A stretch of 64,000 bases of DNA from JACDAE01 sp963744875 (GTDB lineage: Bacteria > Chloroflexota > Ktedonobacteria > Ktedonobacterales > Ktedonobacteraceae), in contig CAVUVQ010000006.1 in the NCBI GenBank assembly GCA_963744875.1, positions 316,534-380,533 on the forward strand, read 5' to 3'. The position numbers and the translations under genes were made by a program. The notes beneath the pieces were generated by a model. The model had not been told where the DNA came from. It saw only the letters and a program-made list of their open reading frames with translations, and searched no databases. Shown in pieces: positions 1 through 8,688 of this stretch. Numbering within the stretch: the stretch's first letter is position 1; each line of letters starts with the position of its first letter.

Positions 1-1794
1 CTTGAGAAAAAATTCAACCTCAGTCTGCATCTGCGTCAATGTTAAACAGTCCCCGTAAAACGCACTACTCCCCATGTCTTTTTCACGCTCTTGCAAGCGC
101 TCATATAAGACGAAACCAAGGTGAGCAAGGCAGGCGCGTTGTACATCACGTGTCATCTGCATATCTTGCCAGCGTTCGTTAGTACCTCTTCTACGTGACC
201 ACGTGTCCAATAAGAGATCAGCGCAGCGATCGTAAACATGTACGCGTCGATCCGGCAGGCGCTCGGTACGATGTAACGTGGTAATAATTGTTAAGAGCAA
301 CGGATTTCTGGCGAGAGTATGCAGACGCGGATTACCCTTGAGCGTTTCGTAGAGCAATGCAAGCTCCTTTTGATCCTCGTAGGGCAGTGGCGCGAGTTGC
401 AATACGCGGTTATACCAGAGTTCCAGAAACTGATGTATCTGTTCATCATCGAGTTCCTGCACAATGGCGTGTGTGAACCAGCGCTTCGAGAAGCCGAACA
501 ATTCATACCCTACCGGGCGCGATGTGACCAGAATGCTATTGCCACGGTACCGTTGCGCGATCTCTTCGATCATATCAATCAATGTACGCCGTTCATCAGA
601 GTCTGCGATCTCATCGAGACCATCAAAGAGAAAGAGGAGTGCATTTTGTTTGAGCAACACGTCAAACATATGGGTGTTCACTTCGATTGCCATCCGTCCC
701 AGTACGATCTCAGTTGTGTAAACGAAGATGTTTGTATCAGGATATTGTGCGCGAATCTCCGCGAAATCGTGCAGTTCAACACGTAATGGCACTGGTTTCC
801 CCGGTAATAACGGTATGTTGCTGAGTAAAGCCGTATTGGCAGGAAGTCGTGCCGCCGCATGGCTCCACGCAAGGTAACGGGTGATCGTTGACTTGCCAGA
901 CCCCGGTCCTCCCAGGAGTACAACATACGGGAAATTTTTCAAAAGTGCCAGAATAGAAGCATATTCCAATGTGCCAGATTGCGTTGGTTCCTGTAATGCT
1001 ACATGAGGCGACACAAAGATCGCATTCAGTTCCGCATCCCTATCTCCCCGCTCTTCCGGAATGACGCTGGGCAACTTCAGTGAGTCATACGTTCTTTCAA
1101 CATAAGAGAGATAGGCGGTCACATCTAGCTCGAACTGATCGCTCGTATAATCGAGCGTGGTTGCCTGGAGCAGTTGCCGCACCCCCGTAACCAGTTCCTG
1201 TATCCCTTCAGCGATCTGGGGCAGGCGTTGCTGCGTTGTTTTTGCGGCACGCGCGTTGAGTACTTCACGCACGCGCGGACCAAACACCTCGTCATTGTAT
1301 AATTCATCCAATAACGCTGAGAAAAAACTGCTGAGATAGGGCGTTGCATCAATATCAGTGGGCGATTGTGCTTGTGAGAGCGTTTCGAGACGCCGGGCGC
1401 GATTGTAGATATCCGAAAGCGCCTTAAGATCTGGTGCGTCAGAGAGTGTAAAGAGGCGCAGTGACTCCCTGCGTAATTCCTCATTATGAAAGCCAGGCTG
1501 CGCAAGCACAACGAGAATGGCGCGGTACTGATCCCGCTCACGCGACGTTTGAAATGGACGAATGCCATCCTCAGCAGCTTTTTGTAGCGCTGATTTGAGG
1601 TGCTGTATCTGTGTTCTTTTTGTGCGCCAGCGTGTAAACCATCCAAAAAGCGTTTGCTGCCCCTTCTCCACATCAGAACTAAGTAACGCCTCTCCAAGGG
1701 CAGGTAACCATACCGCAGCACTTTTAACGAGGAATACAATAAATGGGGTAAATGGATCTACCAACTTCTCATCACCACCTTCTCGCCTGTTCAT
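1..1794 (-). CDS. NACHT-domain STAND NTPase, C-terminus beyond window
   Basis: The minus strand is open from an ATG at 1794 to the window edge (598 codons, no stop), so the gene is partial at its 3' end. Residues 1-280 are a mostly helical N-terminal region with no recognised domain. A Walker A loop GGPGSGKST lies near residues 295-303 (about 910-885), a NACHT-type Walker B LFLFDGLDE near 387-395 (about 634-610), and ILVTSRP follows as a sensor-like motif. The DGLDE box separates NACHT from ordinary AAA proteins. Such NTPases are usually three-part: effector, NTPase, C-terminal repeat sensor; the sensor would lie outside this window. Bacterial NACHT proteins are known in antiphage defence, but a defence role here is inference. 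No strong ribosome site precedes the ATG; a TTG about ten codons in, after a GGTGGTGATGAG stretch, is an alternative start. Confidence 0.85.
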   Translation of the reverse strand, partial: MNRREGGDEKLVDPFTPFIVFLVKSAAVWLPALGEALLSSDVEKGQQTLFGWFTRWRTKRTQIQHLKSALQKAAEDGIRPFQTSRERDQYRAILVVLAQPGFHNEELRRESLRLFTLSDAPDLKALSDIYNRARRLETLSQAQSPTDIDATPYLSSFFSALLDELYNDEVFGPRVREVLNARAAKTTQQRLPQIAEGIQELVTGVRQLLQATTLDYTSDQFELDVTAYLSYVERTYDSLKLPSVIPEERGDRDAELNAIFVSPHVALQEPTQSGTLEYASILALLKNFPYVVLLGGPGSGKSTITRYLAWSHAAARLPANTALLSNIPLLPGKPVPLRVELHDFAEIRAQYPDTNIFVYTTEIVLGRMAIEVNTHMFDVLLKQNALLFLFDGLDEIADSDERRTLIDMIEEIAQRYRGNSILVTSRPVGYELFGFSKRWFTHAIVQELDDEQIHQFLELWYNRVLQLAPLPYEDQKELALLYETLKGNPRLHTLARNPLLLTIITTLHRTERLPDRRVHVYDRCADLLLDTWSRRRGTNERWQDMQMTRDVQRACLAHLGFVLYERLQEREKDMGSSAFYGDCLTLTQMQTEVEFFLK

Positions 1795-2077
1795 TTTCTT
1801 TGTGCTGATTATGTTTGAACATATGTCTTCTGATTTTGAGTATACAAAGTTGAATGTGCATTGTCAATCAAATGAGATGCGGATAGTAATATAGATACGG
1901 GTAGTACTATATAAGAATACATAACAGAGGATATGTGTCCGTTCGTGCCAAATTTATGCCATTTTCCACGCTTTTGTGTTATACTTTTCAATGGGGTTAC
2001 AGTCATTCGACAACACGCTTAAAATAAAACTCTCAAAGAAATTGTTCGTAGCTGTAAATCCAATGAGGGGAATAAGT

Positions 2078-2452
2078 ATGATAAATTCATTTTCGCGCTC
2101 AGTAATACGCCTCACGGGGCAGGCCCGCTCCTTTCAAGCAAATATCGCCGCTGAAACAGTGGAAAACCTGGTTAAAGATGCCAATGGTTGCGAAACATCC
2201 TTGCAGCAACTCTATACTTATGCCGAAAAACAAAAAATTGATGTCAATCAGTACTACCCACAAATAGCGAATATCGAAGAAAGCTTGCAGGGTGCCAGAA
2301 CACAAATTCAGCAGAAAATAGACCTGGCTGAACCAGGCAAGTTGCCATTATGGATGCAGTCGCTCGGCTCGGTCAATATCGCTTTGCGCCTCGCCTCGGG
2401 TTTGACACACATCGCTCGACGTGCCGCCAGCATGAATATCCTCCACCAATAA
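2078..2452 (+). CDS. small helical protein of unknown function
   Basis: A 124-residue protein with no recognised family. The ATG at 2078 is chosen because GAGGGG ends 7 bases before it; an upstream in-frame start exists but lacks a ribosome site. The sequence is rich in Gln, Ala and charged residues and looks helical throughout, possibly coiled-coil in residues 25-85. The C-terminal 30 residues are more hydrophobic and end in a basic stretch, without a clear membrane span. It ends 15 bases before the PLP enzyme and probably shares its transcript. Confidence 0.6.
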   Translation: MINSFSRSVIRLTGQARSFQANIAAETVENLVKDANGCETSLQQLYTYAEKQKIDVNQYYPQIANIEESLQGARTQIQQKIDLAEPGKLPLWMQSLGSVNIALRLASGLTHIARRAASMNILHQ

Positions 2453-2467
2453 AGAAGGTACCATACC

Positions 2468-3424
2468 ATGCAAATTCCCACTTTCCAGGCTGTCCTTGAG
2501 GCCCGTCGCCGTATTCGCCCCTACCTGGCACCTACACCTCTGTATACTTATCCCGCCATTAATGCCCTGATCAATACCAATGTTTACATAAAACATGAAA
2601 ATTATCAGCCTGTGGGAGCCTTTAAGGTGCGTGGTGGTATTAATCTTGTTTCTCAGTTGAATCCAGAAGAACGCCAGAAAGGTGTAATAGCTGCTTCAAC
2701 AGGCAATCATGGTCAGTCCGTCTCGTACGCTGCCCGCCTGTTCGGCGTCAGTTCGCGCATTGTAGTGCCCGAAGGCGCGAACCCCGGCAAAGTCGCGGCA
2801 ATGCAAGGCATGGGTTCCGAAGTTATCCACTATGGTGCAACATTTGATGAAGCAAGGCAGCACTGTGAAGAATTAGCAAGAGAACATGGCTACCGCTATA
2901 TTCATTCGGGAGATGAGCCGCTCTTGATCGCTGGCGTTGCCACTGCTATCCTGGAGATGCTGGAGGATGAGCCTGGACTGGATGTGATCATTGTCCCGAT
3001 TGGTGGAGGCAGCGGCGCGGCAGGTGCATGTATCGTAGCCGACACCATCAGCCCTACAACGCGCGTTATCGGCGTCCAATCCGAATTATCGCCATCCGCC
3101 TATGAAAGCTGGCGTCATCATCGTTTACAACCCGCTTCCAATCGTACATTCGCAGAGGGATTGGCGACCGGTACCCCCTTTGAACTTCCGCAGGCCATCC
3201 TCTGGGAGCGTCTGGACGACTTTATCCTCGTCAGCGATGCTGAAATTCAGCAAGCCATGGTCTGGATGATCGAACGCGCTCATACCCTTGCCGAGGCCGC
3301 AGGGGCAGCCACATTAGCAGCCGCATATCACTTGCGTGATGAGTTACACGGGAAAAAGGTAGGCATTGTGTGCTCTGGTGGCAACACATCATTGGAGCAT
3401 TTGAAGCGTGCGTTATCCGCATAA
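2468..3424 (+). CDS. threonine/serine dehydratase-like PLP enzyme
   Basis: A 318-residue fold-type II PLP enzyme, most likely threonine ammonia-lyase (threonine to 2-oxobutanoate) or a serine dehydratase/racemase relative. The Schiff-base lysine is K53 in GAFKVRGG, and the phosphate-binding glycine loop is GGGSGAAG at 179-186. STGNHGQS near 77-84 is the substrate loop, and SGGNTS lies near the C-terminus. The length equals the catalytic domain alone: there is no C-terminal ACT domain, so isoleucine feedback control as in biosynthetic IlvA is not expected. The catabolic TdcB-like or multifunctional type fits better. Substrate cannot be fixed from sequence. Confidence 0.88.
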   Translation: MQIPTFQAVLEARRRIRPYLAPTPLYTYPAINALINTNVYIKHENYQPVGAFKVRGGINLVSQLNPEERQKGVIAASTGNHGQSVSYAARLFGVSSRIVVPEGANPGKVAAMQGMGSEVIHYGATFDEARQHCEELAREHGYRYIHSGDEPLLIAGVATAILEMLEDEPGLDVIIVPIGGGSGAAGACIVADTISPTTRVIGVQSELSPSAYESWRHHRLQPASNRTFAEGLATGTPFELPQAILWERLDDFILVSDAEIQQAMVWMIERAHTLAEAAGAATLAAAYHLRDELHGKKVGIVCSGGNTSLEHLKRALSA

Positions 3425-3442
3425 ATGATGATTCTCCCAAGA

Positions 3443-3468
3443 TGTAGGGGCGCGGTTTACAAGCCCGT
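3443..3468 (+). repeat. dispersed 26-bp repeat, GTAGGGGCG family
   Basis: A 26-base block starting TGTAGGGGCGCGG is repeated without mismatch at 38364-38389, inside glpD, and in diverged form at 63300-63370. It lies just after the dehydratase stop codon. It belongs to the GTAGGGGCG-ended repeats found through the window. Confidence 0.75.
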
Positions 3469-3570
3469 TGCTAGCACCACACGCCCGCGGGTATATGGTG
3501 TATACCGTGTACCCTTTCCGATCCCACTTTTTCAAAAATGTCGTCAAAAAAAATACATTTTCTCTATCTC

Positions 3571-3599
3571 TTGTTCACATTGAAACAACATGTTACAAT
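3571..3599 (+). promoter_or_regulatory. sigma-70-like promoter for the Ski2-like helicase
   Basis: TTGTTC at 3571-3576 and TACAAT at 3594-3599 are separated by 17 bases, about 43 bases before the helicase ATG. The same -35 sequence and a similar -10 (CACAAT) occur before the AI-2E transporter gene at 58796. Confidence 0.5.
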
Positions 3600-3641
3600 A
3601 GGCTAAATTGAAAGTTAGTACATCGAAAAATTAAAGAATGT

Positions 3642-6227
3642 ATGAATGAAGAAGTGAAAGCTGGACAAGAGAATTTGGCAGAAATTCAAGATTTTGTAGC
3701 ACGTTATCCGTTTCCTCTTGATCAGTTTCAATTGGACGCGATTGCCGAACTTGTACAAGGACATTCGGTTCTGGTTGCAGCACCCACCGGAACGGGGAAA
3801 ACACTCGTTGCGGAATATGCTATGTGGGCGGCTCAGCAACGTAATCAGCGTGTAATCTATACAACACCCTTAAAAGCTCTCTCTAACCAGAAGCATCGCG
3901 ACCTCCGCGAGGTGTATGGCCCCGACGCTGTTGGCCTGGTGACGGGCGATATCGTCGAGCATAGTCGCGCCTCCATTGTGGTGATGACAACTGAGGTTTA
4001 TCGTAATATGCTGCTGGAAGAGGGCGGCAGTCGTGCAACGATTCCATCAGAATTGGCTGATGTAGGCTTTGTCGTCTTCGATGAACTTCATTACCTCAGT
4101 GATATAGGCCGTGGTCCCGTGTGGGAAGAGGCGATTATCTGTTCGCCCCCTCACGTACAACTCGTTGGCCTTTCGGCAACCGTGAGCAACGCCGAGGATC
4201 TAGCAAGTTGGATCAGCCGCGTCCATCGCCCTATCTCCTTGATTGTACACGAACAGCGCTCGGTTCCCCTCGAACACTATTACTTTCTTGATAGTAAACT
4301 GCACCTGGTTCAGGATGCCGATGGCAAGCGCATTGAACATTTCCCCAATATCGGTGGTGAGGCAAAACTGGCCCAGATCGCGTCTCGTAGTCGTATCTAT
4401 ACTTTCGATGATGACGACGAAGACGACGAACTGGATGATGTGTGGGAGGAGCGCCGACGTGGCAGACGCGGGAACAGGCAGGCCAGAAGAGAGGTTGAAG
4501 CCACTCAGGAAACGTCGGGAGAGTCTCAGGCAGACAAACAGCTTCCTGTTCAGGAGAAGCCGCGTTCTAAGCGTCCAGCCGAGCGTAGAGCTCCACAACC
4601 AGGCGAAGTATTGATGGCTCTGCGCGATGCCAATATGCTTCCATGCCTCTACTTCCTACCTGGACGGCGCGTAGTTGAAGAGGGCGCGATGAGTACCGCA
4701 CAACACCTCTTTACAACGCCTGAAGAGCAGGCACTGATCAGAGATGAGATCGCCATCTGGCAGGAAAATCTGCCGGAGGAGGATCGTAATCTACAACAGG
4801 TCCATGCTCTGCTGGGACTACTACCACGCGGCCTGGGCTTTCATCACGCTGGCCTGATTCCAGGCTTGAAGGTGCTGGTCGAAACGCTCTTCTCTCGCGG
4901 TCTGCTGCGTGCCGTCTTTGCTACCGATACGCTGGCTCTAGGTATTAATATGCCCGCCCGCTCCGTTGTGGTAGGCAGCCTGAGCAAGTTTGATGGTCAG
5001 GAGATGCGTCTACTCACCCCAAACGAATACCGCCAGTTGACAGGCCGTGCTGGTCGTCGCGGTATGGATGTACACGGCTCAGCGATTATTCCCTACTCGC
5101 CCTGGGAGCCATTTGAGGCATCCTTCCAGCGCATCACTGGCGACCTGCTTCCCGTCACCAGTTCCTTTGTGATCCGTTATAACTCCGTGCTCAATCTGTG
5201 GCGTCCTGGCGATATCAAACACCTGCGCCGCATCTGTGCTTCTAGCTTACGCGAGTATCAGCGCTATCTCCTCTGGGAGCTAAACGAACTGCAACGCCTG
5301 GAGAAACGCTACCAGAAGGCCAGTAAGTCCGGTAAGAAAAAGAAAGGAGCCTCATCCGGTGGGGCTTTACAGGCCCTTGAGAAGAGACGGCAGCGCATTG
5401 GCGATTTTCCCTTGAGTCGCGCTGGTGCAGCAGAACTTGACGGAACGGTCTTTGCCTTGCGTGCTCTCGGCTTTATCGACCAGGACGATCAACTCACCAT
5501 TAAAGGCCGCTTGCTAAGGAGTATTTTTCATCCGGCAGGCATCACGATTGTGGAACTGATGATGAGTGGAGCCCTCGATGAACTCTCGGCGAATGAGCTG
5601 GCTGAAGTTTGTAGCTGGTTTACCTTTGATAACGACCGCCGCCTCAATAATCGCAATGTGGTCCACGCACGCCTGGTGAAAGTCCGGCGTGAGTTGTGGC
5701 AGATTGCACAGCATGTACATGGTATTGAGGAGCGTGCCGATATCAATCCAACACCCGGTATCGTCCCCGAATTTCATGGAATTGCTCTGGCCTGGTCGCG
5801 TGGAACATCGCTCAATGGCTTGCTGCGGCGCATTGATCTGGCGGAGGGTGATATTCTGATGATTTTGAATCAGACGATTGACCTGCTGCAACAGTTACAA
5901 TCTGCCATCGGGCAGGTGCTGGATGCCAAAGATATCTGGGAACAACCTGTACCCGCGCTGACAGAAGGGACTCCCGGTGAACGTTCAGCATCCTATCAAG
6001 CAAACAAGCGTGTAGAGCAATTGAATGTACAACGTGAGCACATGGAACGTTTGCGCCCTCTGCTGGGCCAGGCGTCAGCTTCGTTGAGACATGGGATTAT
6101 TGTTCAGAGCCGCACTGTGCCTTCTATGGTTGCTTCTATTGGTGATGTGGTTGTTCCTCTGGATGCTGAAGAAGACCGTGATGCGCAGGGACTCAACGAT
6201 CCATCCGCTTTTGTGGGAGATGTGTAG
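3642..6227 (+). CDS. Ski2-like DEAD/DEAH-box RNA helicase
   Basis: An 861-residue superfamily II helicase of the Ski2/Mtr4/Hel308 branch. Motif I is APTGTGKT at residues 47-54, motif II is DELH in FDELHYL near 148, and motif III is LSATVSN. Motif VI lies in QLTGRAGRRGMD, the classic Ski2-type form. Two RecA domains are followed by a long helical C-terminal region ending in a DSHCT-like part, as in actinobacterial and cyanobacterial Ski2 homologues thought to unwind RNA in decay or rRNA processing. Residues of about 248-325 form an unusual low-complexity linker: an Asp/Glu-rich run, then Arg-rich and Gln/Glu-rich stretches. It stands alone with its own promoter. Confidence 0.88.
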   Translation: MNEEVKAGQENLAEIQDFVARYPFPLDQFQLDAIAELVQGHSVLVAAPTGTGKTLVAEYAMWAAQQRNQRVIYTTPLKALSNQKHRDLREVYGPDAVGLVTGDIVEHSRASIVVMTTEVYRNMLLEEGGSRATIPSELADVGFVVFDELHYLSDIGRGPVWEEAIICSPPHVQLVGLSATVSNAEDLASWISRVHRPISLIVHEQRSVPLEHYYFLDSKLHLVQDADGKRIEHFPNIGGEAKLAQIASRSRIYTFDDDDEDDELDDVWEERRRGRRGNRQARREVEATQETSGESQADKQLPVQEKPRSKRPAERRAPQPGEVLMALRDANMLPCLYFLPGRRVVEEGAMSTAQHLFTTPEEQALIRDEIAIWQENLPEEDRNLQQVHALLGLLPRGLGFHHAGLIPGLKVLVETLFSRGLLRAVFATDTLALGINMPARSVVVGSLSKFDGQEMRLLTPNEYRQLTGRAGRRGMDVHGSAIIPYSPWEPFEASFQRITGDLLPVTSSFVIRYNSVLNLWRPGDIKHLRRICASSLREYQRYLLWELNELQRLEKRYQKASKSGKKKKGASSGGALQALEKRRQRIGDFPLSRAGAAELDGTVFALRALGFIDQDDQLTIKGRLLRSIFHPAGITIVELMMSGALDELSANELAEVCSWFTFDNDRRLNNRNVVHARLVKVRRELWQIAQHVHGIEERADINPTPGIVPEFHGIALAWSRGTSLNGLLRRIDLAEGDILMILNQTIDLLQQLQSAIGQVLDAKDIWEQPVPALTEGTPGERSASYQANKRVEQLNVQREHMERLRPLLGQASASLRHGIIVQSRTVPSMVASIGDVVVPLDAEEDRDAQGLNDPSAFVGDV

Positions 6228-6495
6228 TCGCCTTGTAGGCCAAAACGCCATTCTCCCACCATTCCAAATTCTCCTTCGTTTATTGCTATAAGTGGTGTTC
6301 AATCGTATCCCAGGCTGTGTCAAACATTACTTTGGTCATACTTTCAAGCCCAATCCATTGTCAGAAGCATGGAAGTTGACTAATATGTACAAAGATACAC
6401 TCGTTGGGAGATCTTATAGATCCAATAGGGGAGAGGCGCGGAATACTTCAGCCGACAAGTAACGAATGTCAGCATTAAAGAGGGGTGAAAATTTC

Positions 6496-8676
6496 ATGAA
6501 CGCAGAAGAATTGATTGGAACGGTCCTGGGCACCTGCACACTGCAGAAACTGATCGGACAGGGTGGAATGGGCGCGGTCTTTCTGGCGCAACAATCTCGT
6601 CCGAAACGTCAGGTGGCCGTCAAGGTGCTTTTGCCAATGACACCTTTGAGCCGTAACCAACTTGCCGCGTTCCTGGAACGCTTTCGCCGCGAGACCGATG
6701 CAGCTGCTTCGTTGGAACATCCTAATATTACTCCTGTCCATGAATATGGTGAGCGCGATGGCCTGGCCTACCTGGTCATGCCTTACATTAGCGGCGGTAC
6801 CTTGCGCGATGAACTGGAACGCGAGGGACCTTTACCGCTCGCAAAGGTCATAAATTATCTGGATCAGATCGCCGCTGCGCTTGATTGCGCACATGACCAT
6901 GGGGTTATCCATCGTGATATTAAACCAGCCAATATCCTCATGACCCCGGAAGGACGCCTGCTCCTTACCGATTTCGGCCTCGTGAAAATTATTGATGAGG
7001 GGAAAGCACCTCAAATGCGCCTGACTGGCGCTGGTGCACCAGTCGGTACGCCCGACTACATGGCCCCTGAACAGGTCATTGGTGAAGAGATTGATGCTCG
7101 CGCTGACCTGTATTCGCTGGGCGTAGTTCTTTACCAGATGGTAACCGGGACAACTCCATTCCAGGGAGAGACTCCCATGCAAATAGCCGCACAGCATTTG
7201 CAGATTCCACCCCCTTCCCCACAGATGTTACGTCCAGACCTTCCCGTAACGGCGGAACAGGTGATGTTACGCTCTCTAGCTAAACGTCCTTCTGATCGCT
7301 ACATGCGTGCTCAAGATCTGGCTAACGCCTTTCGCATGTCCCTGGTTGGCACTGGTATCCAGTTGGGTTCGAGTTCTACCTACACCGGTTCATTCAGCAC
7401 CGTAACTGGCCCACGTATACCGATGCCGGGCGACCTCCTCGATTCTGGTCGCCAATCAGCAAAACTAAATGCTTTTCCCGTTATGCAGAGAGCCGAGGCT
7501 CCTGTGAGGAGTGATCGCTTTGAGGAGACCGGGATGGTGCCAGCGGCCACCAATGGTTCCCTTCCTGTGCCACGTGCTGGCGGGGGCTTGCTCTCGCGCA
7601 CCGGGAAATTTCCCCAGATCGGAACCGGTCTGCTGGCCGCCGTTGAAAGTCCAGTCGGCGTACCAGCTACCGATGCATTTCCTAGATCCGGTATGGTTTC
7701 TCCTCTAGCAACAAAGACTCTGACTGGCACATTGCCCGCTTCAGGTCAACCTGGCAATCCCAATACCGTCAAACTCACCGGTCCTGTCAAAGTAGTCCAG
7801 GTTCCCGTTGCTGGACAGCCAGGGCGCTTTGTCACTGGTCTCCTCCCTATGTTGCCTCAGACGGCTGACACACAGGCTGAGAAGAAAAAAGCTACCAGAC
7901 CATGGGTGAAATTTACAGCCCTGGTCGTCGCCATTGTATTGATCCTGGGAGCAGTAGCAGGTGCCTTTTTGTTCGCACGCTCACATCCTAATCTGATAAC
8001 AACTCACACACAGCCAAAGGTAAATGCCACACCAAACATAAATGCAACGGCGATGGCTCGCACTGCGGCAGCGGCTCAAGCAAATATCATTTTGAATGAT
8101 CATCTTGATCGCAACATTAACAACTGGTTGACAACCCCGGCAAACGTCTATGCCTTCAAAGATGGCGCTTATCACATTACTGACCGTGGTAATAATGGAC
8201 GTGCAACTGTCCTGCAATCTGGCAACTTCACTGGTCAACTGGCCTATTCATTGACCATGCAGGAAGTAAATGGAAATGATACTTCTCCTGTCAACTCCTT
8301 TGGTATGATTTTCCGCTTTAATCAGCAAACAAAAGGCAATACTACGACCACCACTTTCTATAGCTTTGAAGTTGTAAACACGAACGGTGGCGAGTATCAA
8401 TTCTGGAAATATGACGATACTAAAGGGACGAATAACGCCTGGACGAGACTCTGGCACGGTAATTTCGGGAAAGAGTTTCATGAAGGTCACGGACCAAAAG
8501 CCAGTAATACCTTCAAAGTTTTCATGCAAGGAGGAAACTCTTTTACTTTCACAGTGAACGGGAAAACAGTGAAAACAGTGCAGGATAAATCATTTCAAAA
8601 TGGAATGATAGGTATGATCGTTAATTTGAATGGGACCGAGGTCGCCTTCAAAGATTTACTACTTACGCATAATTAA
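6496..8676 (+). CDS. membrane Ser/Thr protein kinase with extracytoplasmic LamG-like domain
   Basis: A 726-residue Hanks-type kinase. The glycine loop GQGGMG is at 21-26, the ATP lysine at K43 (AVKVL), catalytic HRD at 139-141 and DFG at 159-161, followed by GTPDYMAPEQ. The kinase domain ends near 280. A Ser/Thr/Pro/Gly-rich linker follows to one membrane span at about 470-493, then an outer domain of about 200 residues with beta-rich repeats (FYSFEVVN, FTVNGKTV) resembling concanavalin/LamG or DUF1080 folds that often bind sugars. The ATG at 6496 follows GAGGGGTGA with good spacing; an in-frame ATG ten codons upstream is less likely. It lies 12 bases before a paralogue. Confidence 0.9.
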   Translation: MNAEELIGTVLGTCTLQKLIGQGGMGAVFLAQQSRPKRQVAVKVLLPMTPLSRNQLAAFLERFRRETDAAASLEHPNITPVHEYGERDGLAYLVMPYISGGTLRDELEREGPLPLAKVINYLDQIAAALDCAHDHGVIHRDIKPANILMTPEGRLLLTDFGLVKIIDEGKAPQMRLTGAGAPVGTPDYMAPEQVIGEEIDARADLYSLGVVLYQMVTGTTPFQGETPMQIAAQHLQIPPPSPQMLRPDLPVTAEQVMLRSLAKRPSDRYMRAQDLANAFRMSLVGTGIQLGSSSTYTGSFSTVTGPRIPMPGDLLDSGRQSAKLNAFPVMQRAEAPVRSDRFEETGMVPAATNGSLPVPRAGGGLLSRTGKFPQIGTGLLAAVESPVGVPATDAFPRSGMVSPLATKTLTGTLPASGQPGNPNTVKLTGPVKVVQVPVAGQPGRFVTGLLPMLPQTADTQAEKKKATRPWVKFTALVVAIVLILGAVAGAFLFARSHPNLITTHTQPKVNATPNINATAMARTAAAAQANIILNDHLDRNINNWLTTPANVYAFKDGAYHITDRGNNGRATVLQSGNFTGQLAYSLTMQEVNGNDTSPVNSFGMIFRFNQQTKGNTTTTTFYSFEVVNTNGGEYQFWKYDDTKGTNNAWTRLWHGNFGKEFHEGHGPKASNTFKVFMQGGNSFTFTVNGKTVKTVQDKSFQNGMIGMIVNLNGTEVAFKDLLLTHN

Positions 8677-8688
8677 AGGGATTTGTTC

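Noticed and set aside
319..786. Plus-strand open frame at the left edge, and minus-strand frame 1125-1739
   Set aside because: Both overlap the NACHT gene in other frames; the NACHT reading carries Walker A and B motifs.
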